A stretch of DNA of 38,535 bases from JAYRGC01 sp041908065 (GCA_041908065.1 JAYRGC010000022.1:1-38535); one strand, 5' to 3'. Counted from the stretch's first letter, positions 7,428-16,017 are shown. The notes: a model not told the origin generated them from the sequence alone. Translations and numbers: made by a program.

Positions 7428-8207
7428 GTGCTTTTCCACGCCTTAAACAAGGCGGCGCGGGAATACCGCGACAAAGCCGCCCATAAAGCGGAAACCCGCA
7501 ACTCCCCTGCATTGTCGATAGTTCCAACTCCGCCGCCAAGCCGCTTGATCCCTTCCCGCGCCACCTTAGAAGAAACCGCCGGATTGCGCGGCTGGAAAAC
7601 AGCGACTCTGCTGTCGTCTTTCGCGGCCATGCTGGCCTGCATCTTGGCTCTTTTCGCCTTATGGGTAGCGATTTTCCGCCCCCCGTCCTCGCCTGCCCCC
7701 GCGCCGGCACCTGCGCCAAACGTTGCAGCCCTCAACGTCTCCCCAACGCCCGTCGCAGTCACCCCCGTCCCCGCATCGGTCTCAGTCTCCGCTTCCAAGG
7801 ATTTTCCTGGAATAGAGATCCCATATCTGGATCCATCCCTGTTGGAAAATCCCGAGGAAGAGGCTCAGGCGACCAATGAACCATCGCCAAAACGCTCTAA
7901 GAAAAGAATAGTAATCGAAGCCGAACCCGCCGCATCGCCTCAGCTTTCCGCCGCGCAAAAACGCGCCGCCGCCGCCAGAAAGAAGATGGAGGCCGGAAAT
8001 TACCGGAACGCCGCAATTGAATGGGAAAAAGCGGTGCGCCTCGATCCTGAAAACGGTATCTACCGCCTTTCGCTCGCCATCGCCTATGATCGCTCCGGAA
8101 GCTATGCCGATGCCCTGCTCGCTTATAAATCCGTGCCGGAACCGATGCCTCGGGAAGTTGAACGCCGACTCAGGTGGCTGGAGGAATTGGTGGCAAGCGG
8201 AGAGTAA
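7428..8207 (+). CDS. Membrane-anchored TPR protein with GspB-like N-terminus
   Basis: About 259 aa from GTG 7428 (TTG 7422 or ATG 7368 would lengthen it into exoD). The start VLFHALNKAAREYRDKA resembles the amphipathic N-terminal motif found in GspB/ExeB-like proteins and some alphaproteobacterial TPR proteins. A single membrane segment (TATLLSSFAAMLACILALFA, about residues 55-80) is followed by a Pro/Ala-rich linker, a Lys/Arg patch (PKRSKKRIVIEAE) and C-terminal TPR-like helices (MEAGNYRNAAIEWEKAVRLD, then IYRLSLAIAYDRSGSYADAL). A periplasmic or cytoplasmic scaffold anchored in the inner membrane is the best inference. Its TAA stop forms one copy of the target duplication of the element downstream. 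Confidence 0.7.
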   Translation: MLFHALNKAAREYRDKAAHKAETRNSPALSIVPTPPPSRLIPSRATLEETAGLRGWKTATLLSSFAAMLACILALFALWVAIFRPPSSPAPAPAPAPNVAALNVSPTPVAVTPVPASVSVSASKDFPGIEIPYLDPSLLENPEEEAQATNEPSPKRSKKRIVIEAEPAASPQLSAAQKRAAAARKKMEAGNYRNAAIEWEKAVRLDPENGIYRLSLAIAYDRSGSYADALLAYKSVPEPMPREVERRLRWLEELVASGE

Positions 8208-8351
8208 GAGCCTGTTCAGAATCTCGTTACGCTGCGGCGAAAATCGGGCTTTTTCAAACTTTCGCGCGCAGCGTACATAGAAGTCCGTGAACAGCGAAAG
8301 TTTGAAAAAGCCCGATTTGCAGACCGGCGTAACGAGATTCTGAACCGGCTC
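8208..8351. mobile_element. MITE-like palindromic element with TAA target duplication
   Basis: A 144-bp non-coding element. Outer inverted repeats of 25 bp (8208-8232 and 8327-8351; GAGCCTGTTCAGAATC at the left end, one mismatch) enclose inner perfect 25-bp repeats (8241-8265 and 8294-8318; ATCGGGCTTTTTCAAACTTT), with an 8/8-base internal loop and a 28-base apical loop. TAA occurs directly on both sides (8205-8207 and 8352-8354). A three-base TAA duplication and GAGCC termini fit IS5-group transposition, so this is probably a MITE mobilised by an IS5-type transposase. Lying between convergent genes, the hairpin may also end transcription in both directions. Confidence 0.75.
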
Positions 8352-8362
8352 TAAGAACCTTC

Positions 8363-9622
8363 TTATTTCGCCCTTACGACTCCATGGCGTTTTTTCCCCG
8401 CGCTGATGCGGATCGAACCGTTTGCTGCTGATAAATCCGCAGCGGTTATCGTGGCGGTTATCGCCGTCACCGCCGCGTCGTTCAAACGCACGCCGCCTTG
8501 CTCGATCAATCGCTTGGCCTCGCCCTTGGACGCCGCGAACCCCAACGCCAACAAAACGTCGACTATCGCAATCGACGCTCCGGCTCCGCTTGCGGGCATC
8601 TCGAACACCGGCAAATCAGCGCCCACGCCGTGGCCTTCGAAGGTGGCGCGAGCGGTTTCCGCCGCATGATTGGCCGCATCCTCGCCGTGGCACATGCGGG
8701 TGGCCTCGAACGCCAAAATCTTCTTAGCCTCGTTGATCTCAGCCCCGCCGAGATTCTCCAGCCGCGCCACTTCGCCTATCGGCAAGTCGGTGAACAGTCG
8801 CAAAAACCGCCCAACGTCGCCGTCTTCGGTGTTGCGCCAAAATTGCCAGTAATCGTAAGGCGAGAGCATATCTGCGTTCAGCCACATCGCGCCGTTGACG
8901 GTCTTTCCCATCTTAACGCCTGACGAAGTCATTATCAGCGGCGTGGTCAGGCCGAACAGCGTGGCATCGCACATCCTCCGCCCCAGCTCCACCCCGTTGA
9001 CGATATTTCCCCATTGGTCGGAACCGCCCATCTGCAAGGTGCATCCGTTGCGGCGAAACAGCTCCATGAAATCGTAGCCCTGCATGATCATGTAATTGAA
9101 TTCAAGGAAAGTCAGGGGCAATTCCTGCTCCAGCCTGCGCTTGACAAAATCGAACGCGATCATGCGGTTGATGGTGAAATGCCGCCCGACCTCGCGCAAA
9201 AACGGGATATAGCCGAGATTGTCCAGCCAATCGGCGTTGTTCACCAATATCGCGTCGTTGGGACCGTCGCCGAACTTCAGATATTTGGAAAACGCGGTTT
9301 TTATGCCGGAGATGTTGGAGGAGATTTGCGCGTCGTCCAACATCCGGCGCAAACCCGTCTTGTCCGACGGATCGCCCACCTTGGTGGTTCCGCCGCCCAC
9401 AAGCACGATCGGCTTGTGTCCTGTCTGTTGCAGACGGCGCAGCATCATTATGCTGGCCATATTGCCCACATGCAGGCTCTTGGCGGTAGCGTCATAGCCG
9501 ATGTAGCCTTTGATCGCCCCTTTGCAGGCAGCTTCGTCCAAAGCCGACATATCGGTGCATTGGTTGACATGTCCGCGTTCGATCATGACGCGGAGAAAGT
9601 CCGATTTAGGTTTGAAATCCAT
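8363..9622 (-). CDS. tyrS: Tyrosine--tRNA ligase TyrS
   Basis: A 419-aa class I aminoacyl-tRNA synthetase that charges tRNA-Tyr. The HIGH-equivalent is HVGN in ATAKSLHVGNMASIMML (about residues 51-54), the tyrosine pocket includes YDFMELFRRNGCTLQMGGSD, and the KMSKS loop is KMGKT (about 240). The C-terminal S4-like anticodon-arm domain includes ASKGEAKRLIEQGGVRLND. The length matches bacterial TyrRS. The start ATG at 9622 has GAGGA about 7 bases upstream. The exported-protein gene lies 93 bases upstream on the same strand. Confidence 0.96.
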   Translation of the reverse strand: MDFKPKSDFLRVMIERGHVNQCTDMSALDEAACKGAIKGYIGYDATAKSLHVGNMASIMMLRRLQQTGHKPIVLVGGGTTKVGDPSDKTGLRRMLDDAQISSNISGIKTAFSKYLKFGDGPNDAILVNNADWLDNLGYIPFLREVGRHFTINRMIAFDFVKRRLEQELPLTFLEFNYMIMQGYDFMELFRRNGCTLQMGGSDQWGNIVNGVELGRRMCDATLFGLTTPLIMTSSGVKMGKTVNGAMWLNADMLSPYDYWQFWRNTEDGDVGRFLRLFTDLPIGEVARLENLGGAEINEAKKILAFEATRMCHGEDAANHAAETARATFEGHGVGADLPVFEMPASGAGASIAIVDVLLALGFAASKGEAKRLIEQGGVRLNDAAVTAITATITAADLSAANGSIRISAGKKRHGVVRAK

Positions 9623-9654
9623 AATATCCTCGCATTCGTATCAGCATGGGGAAA

Positions 9655-9685
9655 AACCCCAGAACTCGGGGGAGCCGCCCCCGTT
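9655..9685 (-). terminator. Hairpins after the exported-protein gene
   Basis: Reading the minus strand after the stop at 9716, GGGGGCGGCTCCCCC can form a GC stem (about 9669-9683), and GGGGTTTTTCCCC follows (about 9656-9668) as a second hairpin with an all-T loop. A T run follows the first stem only after a gap, so intrinsic termination is plausible but not canonical. It would separate the upstream gene from tyrS. Confidence 0.4.
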
Positions 9686-9715
9686 CACAAAACCGCGAGG
9701 CAGCGTGAAACAATA

Positions 9716-11095
9716 TCAGCGTATATAGACGTGGACTTCGGGAGCCTGCGCCGAAGCGGCCTGCGTGCTGGCCACCGATATGCGCGACGGGGCCAAGCCA
9801 AGCTGAACCAGAGAACGCTTGACGGCCTCGGCGTTGCGGCTTACCGCCTCCTGAGCCGTGGCCAGTTCGCCCGGATCTCCGCTGGCCGGAGTTACGGCCA
9901 CTACCGAAAACTCGGCGTCGGACTTGCGTTGCAACGCCGTGCCGACGGCGCGGGAAAGCTGTTGTTCGTATTCGACCACCGGCTGGTTATAACGTATCAG
10001 AACCAGCAAGCGTCCTGCCGTCGGGGCTACGCCGACATCGCCCGAAGGCATAACCGGCGGGGCGGCATTAAGCTGTCCCGATTCCTGCATGTATTCCCTC
10101 GGCGACATCGGCTCCGGCCCGGGCTGGCCGGCCATCGGTGCAGGAGCCGCCTGTTGCTGGTAAAAGGCGGGAGCGTATTGCTGCTGCGTCTGCTGTTGGG
10201 CGGCGGTCGGCAATAAAACCACCGGGGACGGATTGACCACCACCGGACGATTGGCCAAGCTGTTGCCCATCAATTCGCCGCGGCTGATCGCGAAGGCCAG
10301 CGATTGCAGGTTAGAGCGTTCAGCGGTCAGATAAGCCGTCTGGCGTTGTATGTCGTCCGCCACCTGATTGCGCAGGTAATCCAGCTGAACGATCATCCGG
10401 CTTACCTCGTCGCGCAACAGCTTGAGCTGATCGTGATCTTCGTCAACCGCGCCGGAAAGCTGAAACGCGGCCTGAACCGATTCCAAAAGATAGGACGAGA
10501 GCGAGGCATCGGCTGACACGGAGGTCTGCAACGAGTTCAAACGCTCCAGCGAGCTGGTGACTTGGTTAAGGCTGGTTTCGGCCTCGTCCCACTGGCGCAG
10601 CAATATCGGATTGCCGCGCGTCGTGCCGTTTTGCAGGCGGGCGGTTATGGCCGCCACAGTGCTGTGGTATTGGACAGCCCCGGCCGCGCCGTTGGCGCGG
10701 GAAAGCGAAAATTCTCCCGCGTTCAGGTTGACCGAGGAACGAAGTCGCAAAACGTCGTCGCGGAGTTCCAAGGCGCGCTTACTTACGGTCGTGCCGCTGG
10801 GCGGTCCGAAAGCCGCCATAGCGTCGTTGGCGGAATCTCCGGAAAACGAGAATGCTTGAGATGACATCGGCGCGGCATCCGTCGCCGCCGCTTCTTGAAG
10901 ATTAACCGGATTAGCTTGGGCTGCCTCCTCGGCGAAAGAGGCTGAGACAGCGGGGCTAACATCCTGACCGTTCACGCTGGAATTTTTGGCGTAAGATTCC
11001 GAGGCAACGCCGGATAACAACGCCACCGCCAACACCGGCCCCGCAAGAGCGGAAACGGAAACGGCACGAAACTTCGCAAATTTGTTGGTTGACAT
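9716..11095 (-). CDS. Exported coiled-coil protein of unknown function
   Basis: A 459-aa protein; I do not recognise the family. The start MSTNKFAKF at 11095 has GGAAGGG about 9 bases upstream; the longer open frame to 11176 lacks support. Residues 1-38 look like a signal peptide (ALAGPVLAVALLSGVASESYA, cleavage after SYA). The middle is helical and Ser/Leu/Gln-rich (LNSLQTSVSADASLSSYLLE; LRDEVSRMIVQLDYLRNQVA). A Gln/Ala/Pro low-complexity linker lies at about 315-365. The C-terminal part is compact and ordered (GRLLVLIRYNQPVVEYEQQL to VHVYIR), and its spacing vaguely recalls OmpA-like or oligomerisation domains. Envelope location is inferred. Confidence 0.6.
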   Translation of the reverse strand: MSTNKFAKFRAVSVSALAGPVLAVALLSGVASESYAKNSSVNGQDVSPAVSASFAEEAAQANPVNLQEAAATDAAPMSSQAFSFSGDSANDAMAAFGPPSGTTVSKRALELRDDVLRLRSSVNLNAGEFSLSRANGAAGAVQYHSTVAAITARLQNGTTRGNPILLRQWDEAETSLNQVTSSLERLNSLQTSVSADASLSSYLLESVQAAFQLSGAVDEDHDQLKLLRDEVSRMIVQLDYLRNQVADDIQRQTAYLTAERSNLQSLAFAISRGELMGNSLANRPVVVNPSPVVLLPTAAQQQTQQQYAPAFYQQQAAPAPMAGQPGPEPMSPREYMQESGQLNAAPPVMPSGDVGVAPTAGRLLVLIRYNQPVVEYEQQLSRAVGTALQRKSDAEFSVVAVTPASGDPGELATAQEAVSRNAEAVKRSLVQLGLAPSRISVASTQAASAQAPEVHVYIR

Positions 11096-11408
11096 AGTGT
11101 TAAACCCTTCCGGCAATTGCGGCGGCGCGAGCAGAGGAAACCGGCGCACCCTACTCGCCAAACTGCGCCTCGGCAACAGATTCGTCGGCTAGTTTAATTG
11201 CTTAATCAATCCGCAACAAGCGGAAATGCGACGCGCAAAAACCGCCCATCCCCTGTGTCCTTTGCGCCACACCATGGTCTGTCTGCTCTTTTCGTCCGTT
11301 ATTTAATGAAAAACGCCTGATATTTATTTTCAATCCCTCTCTGGATATAGTATATCTCGCCGCCTTTATTGGGGTTTTACGCATCGAGTTTCGATAGGAG
11401 GGGCAATA
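11096..11408. other. Divergent intergenic region, 313 bp
   Basis: No coding sequence is supported. It must hold the promoters of the minus-strand exported-protein gene and the plus-strand pseudouridine synthase. An AT-rich stretch near 11318-11355 contains TATAGT (plus strand) and TTGAAA (minus strand), but neither makes a well-spaced promoter I would defend. The plus-strand gene is preceded by a strong Shine-Dalgarno, AGGAGG, at about 11397. Confidence 0.5.
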
Positions 11409-12368
11409 GTGCCGGAAACGATTGCCGAAGACGACGAAGGGTTGCGGCTCGACCGCTGGCTGAAAAGACGCTTTCCCGAACTGACCAACGCCATGGCGCA
11501 AAAGCTGTTGCGAACCGGACAAATTCGGGTGGACGGCAAGCGTTGCGCCGCCTCGGACCGCCTTACCACCGGACAATCCGTGCGATTGCCGCCGTTTCTG
11601 GCAAATCCGCCGAAGGTTTCCGAAACGGAAACGGCGTCTCGGCGGCCATACGCGCCCGACCTGAAAGATCTGATTTTATACGAAGACGACGACGTAGTGG
11701 CGATAAACAAGCCCCACGGCCTGGCCGCCCAAGGCGGAACCGGCTTGAAGGAAAGCGTGGACGACGCGCTTATGCAACTGAGCCGCGACGGCAAAACCAA
11801 GCCGAAACTTGCGCATCGTCTTGATCGCGACACCTGCGGAGTGCTGTTGCTGGCGCGCACCCCTTATGCCGCCGCCAAACTGGGCGAAGCCTTTCGCGGC
11901 CGCGACGCAAGAAAGACTTATCTGGCGGTGGTCTTGGGCATCCCCTCGCCTCCCGATGGCCGCATAGAAGCCGCTTTGGCCAAACAGGGCGAAAAAATGA
12001 TCGTGGTCGAAGACGATGATGAACGCGCCCAACCAGCGACGACCGGCTATCACGTAATCGACACCGCTATGGGAAAAGCCGCTTTGGTCGAACTTTCCCC
12101 CGTCACCGGAAAAACCCACCAGTTGCGCGTCCACATGGCGCATCTAGGAACCCCTATTCTAGGCGACCGAGTTTATTGCGACAGGAAACTGGTCGCTATG
12201 TCCGGCCTGCCTGAAGACAAAATGGGCAAATGCCTGCATCTGTTGGCGCGGCGCATCATAGTTCCTCACCCGCGCAAAGGAACCCTGAACATCTCGTCCC
12301 CGCCCAGCGCGGCAATGGCCAAAACCCTGCAAACGCTGGGTTTTACAAAGCACCTCGAGGATTTCTAA
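11409..12368 (+). CDS. rluC: Pseudouridine synthase, RluC/RluD family
   Basis: A 319-aa protein with an N-terminal S4 domain (GLRLDRWLKRRFPELTNAMA, about residues 11-30) and the RluA-family catalytic motif HRLDRDTCGVLLLAR, in which Asp139 is the nucleophile. KTHQLRVHMAHLGTPILGD is the second conserved block. The family converts uridines in 23S rRNA to pseudouridine. S4 domain and length fit RluC best, RluD less so; the target is inferred. GTG start with AGGAGG about 7 bases upstream. Confidence 0.88.
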   Translation: MPETIAEDDEGLRLDRWLKRRFPELTNAMAQKLLRTGQIRVDGKRCAASDRLTTGQSVRLPPFLANPPKVSETETASRRPYAPDLKDLILYEDDDVVAINKPHGLAAQGGTGLKESVDDALMQLSRDGKTKPKLAHRLDRDTCGVLLLARTPYAAAKLGEAFRGRDARKTYLAVVLGIPSPPDGRIEAALAKQGEKMIVVEDDDERAQPATTGYHVIDTAMGKAALVELSPVTGKTHQLRVHMAHLGTPILGDRVYCDRKLVAMSGLPEDKMGKCLHLLARRIIVPHPRKGTLNISSPPSAAMAKTLQTLGFTKHLEDF

Positions 12369-12661
12369 GATATGGCCGACCCGAAACCGAAATACACCAG
12401 TGATAATAGTTGAGAAAATGATTTAATCCGGCTTGATTTATGGTTAATAAGACTAGCCGATTTGGTTAGGCGTCCATTATCCATGGACAGAACCAACCAT
12501 TCTTGAACATTGGAAGGCGAAGGCAATGTCGCATCCGTGTCGCATGGAGTAGACGGGATGCAGCGTAAGCCTTTGATATTGCGCGGTTCGGTTTGGAAGG
12601 GGTTTGTAATGGCCGTCCGGCGGCGCATATTTCGTAAGTCTTTGATATTTCAACCTAAAAC
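12369..12661. other. Chromosomal flank left of the island, no gene seen
   Basis: These 293 bases hold no convincing gene. GTAAGCCTTTGATATT (about 12565-12580) and GTAAGTCTTTGATATT (about 12633-12648) are near-identical direct repeats 68 bases apart. The word TAAGTCTTTGA also occurs just inside the right end of the island (about 31772-31782), so the homology around the attachment sites extends beyond the tRNA repeat. Confidence 0.5.
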
Positions 12662-12708
12662 TGGTTGCGGGGAGAGGATTTGAACCTCTGACCTTCAGGT
12701 TATGAGCC
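12662..12708 (-). repeat. attL: duplicated 3' part of tRNA-fMet
   Basis: Forty-seven bases identical to 31789-31835, ending on the tRNA side with TTATGAGCC and then diverging (AAATGG here, TGACG in the tRNA). It lacks the acceptor 5' strand, D-arm and promoter, so it is not a functional tRNA gene. It marks the island's left boundary. Confidence 0.92.
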
Positions 12709-12821
12709 AAATGGCCCATGGTTTTGCCCGTTTTGATGAACTTTGATTTATGTTGACTAATCAAATGGTAAGCGCATTATCTCTTTTGTGTTCATAGGCC
12801 GGTTTTGATGGTTATTGACCC

Positions 12822-12854
12822 ATTTTGCGGCACCAGTGCGGCACCGGTGCCGCA
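12822..12854. repeat. Arm-type direct repeat and palindrome, left end
   Basis: Positions 12822-12847 are identical over 26 bp to 31718-31743 and in the same orientation; the core is TGCGGCACCAGTGCGGCACC. Within it GTGCGGCACC occurs next to a related half, and the left copy extends into a perfect 18-bp palindrome, TGCGGCACCGGTGCCGCA (12837-12854). Paired sites just inside both ends, close to the integrase gene, are typical of arm-type binding sites for tyrosine recombinases. The site sits about 20 bases before the integrase start, so it could also mediate autoregulation. Confidence 0.7.
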
Positions 12855-12872
12855 GCAAGATAGCGGCAGGTC

Positions 12873-14045
12873 ATGCAGGGCAACTTTACCAAGCAATTCC
12901 TCCAATCCCTGAAAATCCCGGCTAGCGGGAGGCTTTACGTTGCCGACACGCGGGAAAAAGGGCTTTCGGCCTATGTGACGCCAAACGGCGTTATCACCTT
13001 CTTTGTGCGCAAGCGGATCAACGGGCGCGACGAGCGCGTGGTTATCGGGCGTTATCCCGAAACGACGGTTGAACAGGCGCGGACGCAGGCATTGGCCATC
13101 AAGGCGCAGGTCGCGCAGGGTAAAGACCCGATAGAAGACAAGCGCCGGATGCGTTCCGATATCACGTTTTACGATATGTTTCAGGAATTTATGGAGCGTT
13201 ACAGCAAGAAGCATAAACGCTCGTGGCAATACGACGAGCGCGAAGTTAACAAGTTTCTGTCCCATTGGTTCAAGCGCAAGTCCGGCACCATCACCAAGCA
13301 GGAAATCCAAATCCTGCATGAGCGCATCCGGGATGATAACGGGCTTTATCAGGCCAACCGGATTTTAGAGCGCATCAGTTCCATTTTTAATCGCGCCATT
13401 GAATGGGGCTGGCATGGCGAAAATCCGGCGCACGGCATCCGTAAATTCCGTGAGAAATCGCGGGATCGGTTCTTGCAGCCGGATGAATTACCGCGCTTTT
13501 TTGCGGCACTGGAGGCCGAGGATAACCAGATAGCGCGAGATTATATCATGCTGTCCCTGCTGACGGGGGCGCGGAAATCCAATGTTTTGGCCATGCGCTG
13601 GGATCAAATCTTCTTTGAACGCGCCGAATGGCGGATTCCTGAAACCAAGAACGGCGATCCGTTAACGGTTCCGCTGTCCCAAAACGCGCTGGAAATCCTT
13701 GAACGGCGCAGGCACGGCACTAACAGCGAATGGGTCTTCTCGGTCGATGCCAGCAAATCCGGCCATTTCACCGACCCCAAACGGGCGTGGCAGCGCGTAT
13801 TAGCGCGGGCTGGCATTAAGGATTTGCGCATCCATGACCTTCGACGGTCGCTTGGAAGCTGGCAGGCGTCCACGGGCGCAAGCGGGTTCATCATCGGCAA
13901 GTCGCTGGGACATAAATCGCAGCAGGCAACGCAAATTTACGCTCGACTCAATCTTGATCCCGTGCGTGAATCCGTAGAGCGGGCAACGCAGGCGATGATG
14001 GCTGCCGGTAAAAACGATAAGATTAAGAAAGTAAAGGCAGCATGA
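12873..14045 (+). CDS. int: P4-type tyrosine integrase
   Basis: A 390-aa tyrosine recombinase. The N-terminus (GRLYVADTREKGLSAYVTPNG, then VVIGRYPETTVEQARTQAL) is the DUF4102 arm-binding domain of P4-like island integrases. The catalytic domain shows Arg in LLTGARKSNVLAMRW, His-x-x-Arg in IHDLRRSLGSW, His in LGHKSQQATQIYARL and the nucleophilic Tyr in the same motif. It catalyses site-specific insertion and excision at the tRNA-fMet att sites. ATG 12873 is preceded by a modest Shine-Dalgarno (AGCGGCAGG). Its stop overlaps the zeta toxin start as ATGA. It lies at the end distal to the intact tRNA. Confidence 0.93.
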   Translation: MQGNFTKQFLQSLKIPASGRLYVADTREKGLSAYVTPNGVITFFVRKRINGRDERVVIGRYPETTVEQARTQALAIKAQVAQGKDPIEDKRRMRSDITFYDMFQEFMERYSKKHKRSWQYDEREVNKFLSHWFKRKSGTITKQEIQILHERIRDDNGLYQANRILERISSIFNRAIEWGWHGENPAHGIRKFREKSRDRFLQPDELPRFFAALEAEDNQIARDYIMLSLLTGARKSNVLAMRWDQIFFERAEWRIPETKNGDPLTVPLSQNALEILERRRHGTNSEWVFSVDASKSGHFTDPKRAWQRVLARAGIKDLRIHDLRRSLGSWQASTGASGFIIGKSLGHKSQQATQIYARLNLDPVRESVERATQAMMAAGKNDKIKKVKAA

Positions 14046-14635
14046 AGCCGCATCTATACATCATAGGGGGCGCAAACGGAGCCGGAAAAACGACGGCGGC
14101 GATGACGCTGTTGCCTCAGTATCTGGATATTTTTGAGTTTGTGAATGCGGATGAAATTGCGCGGGGGCTTAATCCCCTAAAGCCGGAAAGCGCGAATCTT
14201 ATGGCCGAGCGCGTCATGATCGAAAGGGTTCATGGTCTTATTGAGGCCAAAGCCAATTTTGCCTTTGAAACCACCTGCGCCGGACATCATCACGCGGACA
14301 CGATCAAGCAGGCCAAGGCGGCGGGATATGTAACAACGCTGATTTTCCTTTGGCTCCCCTCGGCGGACATGGCCGTGCAGCGCGTTCGTAGCCGTGTGCG
14401 GCAGGGCGGGCATAACATTCCGGAGCCGACCATTAGGCGGCGATATGCCGCTGGGCTTACCAATCTGACGGGGCTTTTCCTGCCGCTGGTCGATAAGGCT
14501 GTGGTCTATGACAACACGACCGCTGACAGGGCTGGTTTGCGCAAGATCGTTGAAAAGAATGAAAATGGCCTTGAGGTTTTCGATCAAAGCCTATGGGACA
14601 CCATAACTGATTTATCGGCTCTTCGTCGAATTTAG
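14042..14635 (+). CDS. Zeta-toxin-like P-loop kinase, 3' end replaced by IS
   Basis: A 197-aa zeta/PezT-type P-loop kinase; family members phosphorylate UDP-N-acetylglucosamine or related nucleotide sugars and block wall synthesis. The Walker A motif is GGANGAGKTT (residues 9-18), followed by FVNADEIARGLNP (33-45) and FAFETT (73-78). GGHNIPEPTIRRRY (about 122-135) is typical of chromosomal zeta proteins. The IS at 14617 replaced the end. With one target copy, the original frame reads WDTITDLSKGEEA-stop and overlaps the next gene as ATGA; the present protein ends DLSALRRI. All catalytic motifs remain, so it may still be active. Start coupled to the integrase stop. Confidence 0.85.
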   Translation: MKPHLYIIGGANGAGKTTAAMTLLPQYLDIFEFVNADEIARGLNPLKPESANLMAERVMIERVHGLIEAKANFAFETTCAGHHHADTIKQAKAAGYVTTLIFLWLPSADMAVQRVRSRVRQGGHNIPEPTIRRRYAAGLTNLTGLFLPLVDKAVVYDNTTADRAGLRKIVEKNENGLEVFDQSLWDTITDLSALRRI

Positions 14636-15994
14636 TGGGTAAAAAGTGACGCGGCAAGCGCAGAAAGGCATGTAAAACAAGGGCTAAAAGCAGTTTTCAA
14701 GGGCTGAGAAACGTGTCACATTTTTGGGCATGAAAAAAGAGCCACAAGCAACGCTGCGGGACGCGTATCAAGTTCCCGGTTTTCGGACGCTGGCGAAGAT
14801 CAGGCGCTACGATGAACTTGAGCGTCCGGCATTTGTCATCCCGATGACACGGCGCTCAAAAAAACGGTGTGCAGCGGCTGCGGCAAAGCGCGGCGCAGCC
14901 GATATGACAAACGCTGGAAACGGGTTCGCGATCTCAATTGCGGCGACCGGGAAGTGTATCTTGAGATTCAGCTTTGCCGCGTGTCCTGTCCGGCGTACGG
15001 CGTGAAGAACGAAAAGCTGGCCTTTCTGTCCGAGAACACGAACTACACCTTGCGCTTTGCGATGCAGATCGGCGGGCTGTGTCGAGCCATGTCGATCAAG
15101 GATGTTGCGCGGCGCATGCACCTGTCGTGGCACACGGTGAAGGAACTGGACAAGATGTACATGCGCGAGCAGTTGCGCCGCGCTGGCGATCCCAAACCGA
15201 AAGTGATCGGCATCGACGAAGTGTCGATCAAGAAGCGGCATATCTACCGGATCGTGGTCAGCGACCTTGAAGCGCGGCGCGCGATCTGGTTCGGCGGCGA
15301 TGGGCGCAGCGAGGCGGACATGGATCGCTTCTATGCGTTTTTAGGCAAGAAAAACGCGAAGAAAATACGTTTGGCGGTCATGGACATGTGGAAACCGTTT
15401 CGTCATTCCACGCGCGCCAACGCGCCGCAGGCGGCCATTCTGTTCGACAAGTTCCATGTGCTGCGGCATCTGGGCGAGGCTTTGGACAAAATCCGCAAAG
15501 CCGAATACGCCCGCGTCACCGGCGACAAGCGCAGGTTCATCAAGGGGCAAAAATATGTCCTGCTGTCGAACCGCGAGAACCTGTCGCCCGAAGGCAAAAA
15601 ATCGCTGCGCGTTTTGCTCAAAGCCAACAAACGGCTGAACACGGCTTACCTGCTGCGCGAGTCTTTCGAGCAGCTTTGGTCCTACACATCCGAAGCATGG
15701 GCGCGAAAGTTCTTCGATAACTGGAAAGCGCAGCTGCGATGGCAACGTCTGGAACCTTACGAAAAGTTCGCCGCCATGATCGACCGCCATTGGGACGGCA
15801 TCGCCGCTTACTGCAAGCCGGAAAACAAAGTCGCCCTCGGCTTCGTCGAAGGACTCAACAACAAAATCCGCGCCATCCAGCGCCGCTCCTTCGGCCTCCG
15901 CGACGAGGAATACCTCAAACTCAAAATCCTCACCATGAGCTTGCCAGAACTCTGAAAATCAGCAAAATTCACCCACTAAAATCAGCGATGAGCC
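14617..15994 (+). mobile_element. ISL3-family insertion sequence, complete
   Basis: A 1,378-bp IS. Its ends are imperfect inverted repeats of about 29 bp (14617-14645 starting GGCTCTTCG; 15966-15994, reverse complement starting GGCTCATCG; both share TTTAGTGGGT). It is flanked by a perfect 8-bp direct repeat, GATTTATC (14609-14616 and 15995-16002), the duplication length known for ISL3. The transposase has all DDE motifs. Perfect target copies and intact ends suggest a recent insertion. Confidence 0.93.
14730..15955 (+). CDS. tnp: ISL3-family transposase, made by probable -1 frameshifting
   Basis: A DDE transposase split over two frames. The first (ATG 14730: MKKEPQATLRDAYQVPGFRT) carries the N-terminus. 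The second, from about 14864, carries a Cys-rich finger (CSGCGK, then CRVSCPAYG), the DDE residues (Asp in GIDEVSIKK, Asp in VMDMWKPF, Glu in FVEGLNNKIRAI) and a C-terminus ending MSLPEL. The frames meet at an A7 run (14858-14864) placed exactly as X-XXY-YYZ for a -1 slip (TCA AAA AAA), giving a 408-aa fusion of ISL3 length. Programmed slippage is favoured; a one-base indel disabling the gene is the alternative. A protein starting at GTG 14867 would lose the N-terminus. Confidence 0.8.
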
Positions 15995-16017
15995 GATTTA
16001 TCTAAGGGAGAAGAAGC

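Noticed and set aside
9014..10216. 400-codon open frame on the plus strand
   Set aside because: It runs antisense through tyrS and the exported-protein gene, spans their boundary and shows no protein family pattern; it is a by-product of GC-rich coding sequence on the other strand.
12369..12661. Small gene on either strand in the left flank
   Set aside because: Frames of 87 and 95 codons exist on the minus strand, but one runs across the att site and neither has family-like sequence.
12662..12708. Second tRNA gene
   Set aside because: Only the 3' 47 nucleotides match; acceptor 5' strand, D-arm and promoter are absent. It is the att duplication.
14724..15005. Independent 93-aa gene inside the IS
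   Set aside because: Its first 45 codons read as the transposase N-terminus; the rest is the wrong frame of the zinc-finger region with a meaningless composition (Ala/Lys/Arg repeats).
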